A DNA stretch of 64,000 nt, taken from contig NW_022145615.1 in the NCBI RefSeq assembly GCF_000002235.5, positions 11,598,891 to 11,662,890 of the forward strand. Reading direction: 5' to 3'. The notes below the pieces were generated by a model, which searched no databases, was not told where the DNA came from, and saw only the letters and a list, made by a program, of their open reading frames with translations. The DNA comes from Strongylocentrotus purpuratus (taxonomy: Eukaryota > Echinodermata > Echinoidea > Camarodonta > Strongylocentrotidae). The first letter of the stretch is position 1. Every line of letters starts with the position of its first letter. Shown piece after piece: positions 27,401 through 36,516 of the stretch. The translations under genes and the position numbers were made by a program.

Positions 27401-30400
27401 TTTTGAAGGTGGAGTTTGCATTATCCCGATAATTTTTCTCCAGGATTTGGATGAGGCTTTGGAGCGGCAGCGGCAAGAACACAAAGAAGAATCTGCGATA
27501 TGGAAGGAAGAAAAAACATATCTCTTTGAAGAATTCAAAGACCTTCAACTTTTAAGCGAGGTATGAACACGCATCATCGGTGCTAAATATGCGAATAAAT
27601 TATAATCTCCTCTTGATACAATTATAATTAGTAAAGATAAAAGTAAAATGATTGTTATACAATTTCAATGGTGAAAGGAACTGACTGGAAACAATAAGGA
27701 AGATTAATGATGTTTATAGTAAAACATAAAACTAGATATAAACTGTGGGGGCTCTTGACTAATCAAAATGACAAGAAATTGATTGTATCTTGGCTGAAAA
27801 TTGTGATGTGCTGCTCACAGAATGGGTACATGGGACTACACATACTTGTGGCGTTAACACGGTAAAAGTTTGGTATACATCTGTCAGTTTATATTCCCCG
27901 TCATATTGCGAATACGGGGGAATTTCAAGGGACGGTCCTTTCCAGGAGACGTCTTTCAACTATGACATTTCTTCCAAACTAACATTCACACGCCTGTTTA
28001 TATCTTTAGGCTACCAGAACTCAACCTTCTCTTTAAGTGTAGATTTAAGCGTACACCATGATGATAATTATTGTAAAATTCAGGAACAGGGTGCTATTGG
28101 TTTATCATTTGATTTGTGTTTAATATATCACAACGTAAGAAGAAGAAGAATGCCGAGAGGTGCTATTTACAATCGGTTCATTATTTTTAGGAGGCAAATT
28201 CCACACCAGCTGAGATTCTAGAAGCTACCGAAAAGTTTGAAGAGCAAATCGCACAGCTTCAGAAAGGCAAAAAAGAACTTCAAGAAAAACTTCGGACTGT
28301 CGAAAAAGACCGCAAGGTAAATATGATGAAAGTGAGATAACTTTTTATTACTAACAACCATTATGTGGTTGATATCTGCTGTAGTTTATGGTCGTTATAA
28401 CAAATTAAAAAATAATAGATATATACCGTGTACGTTTCATTTCCTTTGTAACTTATCTAAAATTGTGTTTATTTGAAAAGGACCTCACTTTTACAAGCAC
28501 TTTTGCTTCTTAAAGGTCCTGGCCTATAATGTATTTAAGATTTATACTATCATTTACTATCTATACTATTTTTTAATGACGTCATATTTGAATGGAATTA
28601 AGTTGAACGAAATCCCCCAAAAGCACAAAGTATATATCGTGAAGAATTTTGAAATCTCATCTAAAAATTGAATCGCAAAAAATTTCTCGATGATAAATTC
28701 AAGATAATAAATTACTGTTTAGTGTGTATTGAGCAAGAAATGTATTTCTTTTCCCTTATTTATTTTGCGACATTGAGGAATTTTTACCGTATTTAAGATC
28801 GGTTCTATGTTTACAATGTTTGATTTGCACTTATTTTTCTATTTTCTATTTTGTCGTCTTAAGGATTTTCGGGAGAAATCTGCCCGTGAATTCCAGGCGT
28901 TCCAGGAAAGATATGCCAAATTGGAGAAAGAAAAAGCCAATCTCCTGAAACAAATTGACGGCTGCCAAACTGATTGCAAGGTATAGCAATAGACAACCAA
29001 AATGACCAAGACAAAATAGGCTCACAATAAACAAAGTCGCATAAAATCTCCATAATTAATAAATGATACTGTAAAATTCGGATATTTTATATAGAATAGG
29101 GTTTAAGTTTGTATGCTGAGTTAGGTTTACCATGGTAAAATATTAAACTGTTCATCCTGAGTGAACAAATGTGCTTTTAATTTCAAAAGAATTGATTTAA
29201 CAGTACCTTAAAGCTAAAAGAAAAATATTGACAAGGTGTGCCTATCACAATTTTTGTTGTTCCTTTTAGGAAGCCAAATCTAGAGCGGCTGAGATTCAAG
29301 GCGCTACCAAAAAGCTTGGGGAACAAATCGCTGAACTTCGAAAAGAGAAGAAAGAACTAGCTAAATAAATTCAGAATGCTGCAAAAGAGCAAGAGGTAAG
29401 ATACAAAAAAAAATGATACATAATAAAATGATATGAATAAAACAAACTGAGCGAACCGTCACTTGAATATTAATAATGATGAATTTTAATTAATTCGTGT
29501 TTTGAAATAGAAATCATCCGTATGACCGTATATCACTCATTTTTCCTTGGGTTTTTTTTCTTGACGAAATTCACATTACCTAAAAAAATTGTCATGTTTT
29601 GAAGATGAAGTTTACATTTCTCCTTTTTTCCTTCTTCTCAGGATTTAAAGAAGAAATCAGCATGTGAGACCGTAAAGCTAAAGGAAGAATCATCAAAATT
29701 AGAGAAGGAAAAGGCCAATCTAACGAGACAACTTGAAGGCCGTCAAATTGTGTGCCAGGTAATAATACAGTATATGCCATTTGACGATCAAGATCATAAG
29801 CTCATAGATTTGAAGTTATAAACTTGTTTGTTTTTTCATTATTAACACAATTAACACATTTGTAGGCCTACATATTTAATTTGTGTTTTCCTTTGCATCG
29901 AAATCTAATCACAAGGATCACATAATCTTAATCAATTTGGTAGCAATTTGAGGAATAGTTAGCGTTTTATAAGCAATCTTAGCAAAACGTGGCCATTTAT
30001 TGCATCAAAATGTAATCACTTGATACTAATCGATATTTTGTTTACAGCAATTTGAGGAATACCTGGCGGCAGCTACTGAGGAAAGTGAGAGGCACATGAC
30101 ACTCGCCATGAAGCTGAAGGAGGAAAATGAAGATCTCTCCATGCAACTCACCCAGGCTCAGAAGCAAAGTCAGAAGGTAAACCATAGCGAGAGAGATAGA
30201 GAGACGGCGGATAAAGCGATTCTACTGCATCATGGGTTACTCCGCATATTGATCATGTTTGTTAATATAAACATATTTGTTAATAAACATGCAATCCACG
30301 CTTTAAACTTTATAGGACAATTAATCTTTCATAGCCTTTTTGAAACTTGGACATCTGCCTTTTTCATTAGAGCTTTATTAAAACAGGGGTGAAAATGATT

Positions 30401-33400
30401 GTAATACTCATAATTAAGCAGTATACAATGCTATATGATCATTCAGCACTCTTAATATATAATTAGCTTTTAATTTATCATTACTGCCGTTATATGTACT
30501 GTAGCCGTCAAGAACAATTCAAGTACTTTAACAAGAACGCATTCCCTCTACAGGAATCAGATCTAAGCCCAGCTGTGACTCCTGACAAAGTCGAAAAGCC
30601 TGATGAACAAATCGAGGAACTTCAGAACATCAAGAAGGATCTGGAACAGAAACTCAGCAAGGCCGAAAATGAGAGCTCGGTAAGATTATAACATTTCAAA
30701 GATAGGTCCAAAAGAAACATCAAAACAATAAAAGCTATTGACTAAACTTAGCGCAACCATGCCCACCCCCCCCCAAAAAAAAGTATTTACGAATACACAA
30801 ATAAGTAAAAGAAGACTTTGTCATTGCCTTACTTGTTGGATGTATAGCTTATTAAATTCAAAACAAATTAAATATAGACTACTGGAAGAATTTTTAAAAA
30901 AAAATGAGAACTCCGAATCCCCTATTTTAAGATTAAGAGCATGTTTCGTCAATTTGAAATTAAACAGGAATATTAATCATTGATACCGTATATTTCCACT
31001 GGCTACGTAGCGAATTGATAGACAATTTTTTATTTTTTTTAAAAATAATTCTTTCATACAACATAAATAAGTATATGAAAGACTTTAATAAAACACAATG
31101 CTGCTATATATTGGCGTAATAAATATCCCGTATTGCATTATCTTTAATAAAGAGAACGCATGGTGGTGCTGCTGATTATAAAGATGATAATAATAAATCA
31201 AGTACTTCCAATGTACCTTTTAAATTTGTATTATTAATGCATTCGTTTCATCATTACCTCTTAATATATAACGCATATATAGAAAGTTATCGTTCATTAT
31301 ATACCATTATTTATCCATGTGTTCAAACCACAACTAGAAACTGGTCATGAAAAATCAGGTTATAACTAAAAGAGTGAAGGACTTGGAAAAGCTGGTGAAA
31401 GAGACTGTAGACCAAAACATCAAGCTCGAGAGTGAAATCAAGGTGAGCTGTATTTCTTTTACAATAGTATCAATAGGAATGATGATAAGAGTAACAATGA
31501 TACCCAACCGAATGTGCTGATTATTTGCGTTTGTATTATTATAGCGCCCTCAACACAAGCCTCACGCTTTCAGGGATTATCGCCTGCTTCCTACATTGTA
31601 AATATATATTTCGCGTATGTTGATAATACATGTATCAAGAAAAAAAAAGTTCTTTAAATCTTGACTGATCACTATCAAAGTAAGGTGAGTAATAATATAA
31701 TTGGAAATGGTATTACTTTAATGAGATATAGCAATGCTTATTCTATGAAATTAACAATATTACTAAATGTACAATTATCCATCTAATGTCTTTAAAGGTT
31801 AGATGTCTTTTAAAATATTCTGTCATTCATCGAATATAATTGCATTCTTGATAATATACATGCTCATTGAAGTATAGGAACTGCATTCAACAGTGACAGG
31901 ATAGGAAAAAGGAAATTGTGTGTGTCCATCATTTGCTCTGAATAGTAAGGACATTCCGCAAATATGAAGGAAAACACATACGCACACCATACGAAAAAAA
32001 AATTAATTAATCAAATAAACAAACGTTTTAAAAAACATAAAACAATCCCACAAACTGATAATTAATATTAAAATGGCAACTCTATTTGATCTTTGTAGAA
32101 ATCCACTTCTAGACCTGCATTGACCCCGGGTGTCACCGAAAAGCTCAACCAGAAAGTTGACGAGCTTCAGAAAGAAAGGAAAGAACTGGAAGAAAAACTT
32201 CAAATGACCGAACAGGAGAGCAAGGTAAAAAGAAACGATACATTTCATTCCAAAAAAACAAACAGAAGAGGGTGTGGGAGAGGAGACGCGATGGCCCAGT
32301 GGTAGGGCAGTGTTCTCGTAACTGGAAGGTCCTGGGTTCGAAACCAAGTCGATGCGCTTTAGTAGTAAGGCATTAATTCTCATTACCAAAGTCCCTCGGA
32401 GAGGACTGAAAGACATCGGTCCCCTGGTTGGTTACTTACAAGCACACACATGCTTTCTTAGCAGTCAAGAAAACAAACTAGCTATCAAACCAAATCAAAC
32501 GAATTCTGAAGAAAGAAAAATCTGAGATTGATTGACACAAACTAGCGTTATCTCTCGAATCGATAATGAACACATGTTGACATCGAGTGATAAAATAGTC
32601 ATGGAACTAAATAGTTAACTTAACGAGCTGTTGATAATGAAGAAAATTATTATCAGTATGGATAGAATCAATCTAAATAAAAAGAATAAGCATATGCCGT
32701 TGCAAGATGTTCATGACTGAACAAATTTGTTTTTGAGAATATATTTTCAACATGACGTTTCATAATTTTTCTTTCTTCTACAAGTTGCTTAATCATGTTC
32801 TAGAAAATGACAAAATAAAGGAACTTTGAATTAAGAAAAATATACTTTAATGTAAACCTTTTCTGTACATCAGGATTTTGCTGAGAAAGCCGAGACAGCC
32901 ATGGAAAAGGTAAAAGAAATGGAAGGACTTAAGAAGGAAGCCGAAGAGAAGATCAAGGAGCTAGAGTTTGAAATCAAGGTATGAAATTCGTTTTCAATCT
33001 TCCAAGATTAGAGTGAGCTAAGATAATTAAGCGGTTATCAATACTTTTTCCTTGTAGTCCTATCACCCCCATCATTCTCTTTAATGTGATCCATATCCCC
33101 TCTTATCCTCTCTAACTTTTTGTTACCTAAATTAATCCCCCTTTCTTCTCTCTCTCTCTTTCTCTGAGTCTTTTGTCTGTCTGTATGTCTATCTGTCAAT
33201 CTGAATCTCTTTTTCTCTGTCTGTATATATGTCAGTCTGTCTGTCTCCCTCTCTCTCTCTGTATAATCTGTATATCTCTGTATGTGTATGTCTTTATGTC
33301 AGTCTCCCCTGCTCCCATCTCCCCCAATCTCCACTTTCCTCTGAATTCTCTTACCCTTTTCGTTTAACTTCTCTGCATCTCCGTCCCTAGATTTTTATCA

Positions 33401-36400
33401 CGTCTATTTAATCTTTAATTTTCAAATAACTTTTTATGCTAATATTTTTCAGCACAATTTAAAACCTCTCTATTCTCTCCCTCGATTTCAAACTTTTCCA
33501 CTCTCTTTTATTTCTGATTGATACTCAATCTTTACCCCCAGTGTTATTTTATACATAACACTTACAAAAGGAAATTACTATAACAAACCACTTTATAATT
33601 CACAGTTTTGTTTTATACAAATTCTAATATCTCATCCAATGTTCTTATAATTCAGCTTACAAAAAGGAAAGTGCAGACTGGCTTATCAATGGTCGCCGAT
33701 TACAAGTATGATATCGCCGATATGCAAGTCCGTAACAAAGGCCTTAAAAATTCAGTGGATTTCCAGAAGAAGAAAAATCAGGTGGGGAAAAGGATCAAAT
33801 ATATTGTTTTTTAAATCTAAAATGCTCCAGTCATACTATGCACATTCGTCGGGATTCTGTAGGCCTAATCTACGCTGAAAGTGTTTCGTGTCTCCCTCAA
33901 AACATTAATGAATTTGTTTGCATCCTAGTCATGGGTAGAATTGCGGTTTTCATTTCAGTGGCACTGTAATATGGAACAGGCTACCACGTGAATTAAGTTC
34001 TAGTACCTTTGTTGAATCATTCAAGAGGCATAAAGATAATGTTGTAGTTTATTTTGTAGGTTTACATGTATTGATTAATCTGATTTGTAAAGAGATTTGA
34101 TCAGTTTTGTACTGTATATAGCGCTTTAGAAGAAAATATATCGTTCAACCATGTCATAGTTTCATTAAGACCAAATTTTATCACTGCTCACTGGTATCCT
34201 TCAAAAATCATTATTTTACTTACAACTTAGTTATAAAAGCAATGATGGTCAAAAACGATCTCAACTTCTTCTGATCTGAACTGAAATTAACTGAATTGAA
34301 TTGAACTTCTTTTTCAAAATCAGTCTTTAAGAAAGAAGTACAAATGAATACATAGAAAATATTAGATCTATTGTGTAGACTGAAAGTTGAACAGTGATCT
34401 GTATCATATTAAGTATATTTTATCTTGTGTAAAATAAATAGACCCTTCTAAAAAAACTGCTATTCAATTTAGCTAAGGGGTGGAAAAGGTGGGTGATGTA
34501 GTTTCTAGGAATATATTGTTGTGGTCATGAAAATAATCCTTAATATAGGCGCACTTTGTTTCATGGCTTATTACTTAATTAATCGAATTATTGTAGATAC
34601 TTTGGGAACCCTGAGGAAGAACAAGTGGTATATTTGTTTAGTCGCTTGACTATCATTCGAAATGTTGAGGGTTCGAATCTCAGCCCGGCATTCACACTCT
34701 TTGGCATTAATCCACTTTTGACACGCTCCACCCATGTACATAAAGGTACCTCACAATTGCTGGAGTTAATGATAATTGCAGGGACTGCAAGAAGAGCAGT
34801 ATTTATACAAATAAAAGCTACCAAGAGTTGATAAAACTCAATTATTTTTAAACACGTCTTTATCTTGCAGGAGCTTAATGGGAAGGTACTTCAAATGAAG
34901 GAGCAAAGCGATCTAATCGAGAAGAAGCTCAAAGAGAAAGCAACTGAAACGAAAGAAATAAGGGACCAACTCGAGGCGAAGGCCGCAGAAGCGGAGACGA
35001 TGGCGAAAGAGAGGAAGGAGCTGAAAGGGAAAGTCGCTGAGATGAAGAAACAAAAGGAGGTACTCGAAGGGAAAGTAACTGAAGCGGAGACAAGAGGGAA
35101 GGGGATGGAGGATGAGCTTGAGGTAAGCATCTCAAACAAGTCAACTAACCTTTACTTGGTTCAAGGATCATTTATTCTTGTGCATTGGGTGATGCCTTTA
35201 CGAAGGAAAAGTAAGGGAGGAGAAAACGAAAAAAAAAAAAAGTGTCTACTACTTGTTTGTATACTTCTTGAAGGATGTTCCCCCTAGCATCTCAAAAGCT
35301 TGCTTGAGGCTTGTCAGACATATCAACAGCTAATTTATGCAGTGGATTCCATCTATAGAAATGCCATTATGTTCGGCAGGTGGATTAAATAGTTCATAAC
35401 CAGGAGTTCTGAAGAGAAACATACCCTGAATGAAATGAAAATAGTATAAAAAAAGTATATTCGAATCATATAAGAACACAAAAAATCTGTGCTCATGAAC
35501 AAATATTGTCAGGATACGGTAGGACGATGGTAGGATAACATAATTTGCAATAATAGTTATCATCCGTTAGCGAATTATCCATCATTCGTTATTTTCCAGT
35601 ACAATCCATTACTTTTTCTTTTTACTTTATTATCCATTTTATCTTTCATAATCCTTTCTGTCTCTTGAAAGGGGGAGAAGAAGCAAAAGAAAGGCAAAAA
35701 ATGAGCGAGAGTTTGGAGAATATACATACATGAATACAACTGGATGATTGCATTTTTTAATGTAAATGAAAAAGTATCTAACTTTCACAAATGATTAAGT
35801 CATGAATACTTCATGTATCCGCTCCACCTCCCACTATTAATTCGTCTCATATTCTGTAGTTCTAATCAGATTTTTTTTAAATCCTACTAATCTTTCTCCT
35901 CTGTTCTCAATTTCATCTTTAGGCGATGAAAGCTGCTCTGAACACTGCTGCCGTTGATTTTGGTCTACTGACAAAGGTTGGGGATACACTCACGATCACA
36001 GACTTGTGCCAGTCGCTTGATGACATGAGCCAACTCAATGCACATATGAAACTCGAGATAAACGACTTGGAAAAGGCTAAAGCCAATCTTGAAGAAATGG
36101 TAGGTGAAAGAATAAGACAGCAAAAACAACATAATATTTGACAAAAAGTTTTCAATTCAATGGCCCCACATACACCAATAAAATATTCCTGTTAACAAAG
36201 TGTTTTCTGTTTTGTCTACACCTCTTCAGTTTCTTTGATGCGAATTGACTTTAAACTACCACTCTGAACGTTTTTGATCTCATATTCGATTTTGTTGTAT
36301 ATTTGGATATTTGGATCAGTTTGGTAAACAGTGACAACATTGATTTCAAAGAACAATGTGAAAATAAGAATCGAAACTGAAACCTATCTTTTCAAGCAAA

Positions 36401-36479
36401 TGTGTAGTATGTGACTATTGAAGGAACGGGCGCCTTTGATTGTTTGAAACAGATAAATGGCGCCATACAAGTGCTGTGG

Positions 36480-36516
<37 letters not shown>

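Noticed and set aside
27790..28221. A 143-codon open frame in the intron between exons 34 and 35
   Set aside because: It overlaps the start of exon 35 in another frame, has no splice or promoter context, and its peptide shows no domain. I treat it as chance.
32279..32345. tRNA gene candidate
   Set aside because: Box A and B are good, but no acceptor stem or full cloverleaf forms, and a SINE body follows. The same holds for 24251, 25750, 34617 and 42945.
34891..35144. Minus-strand Ser/Phe-rich open frames over exon 45
   Set aside because: They are antisense shadows of the Glu/Lys-rich coil exon.
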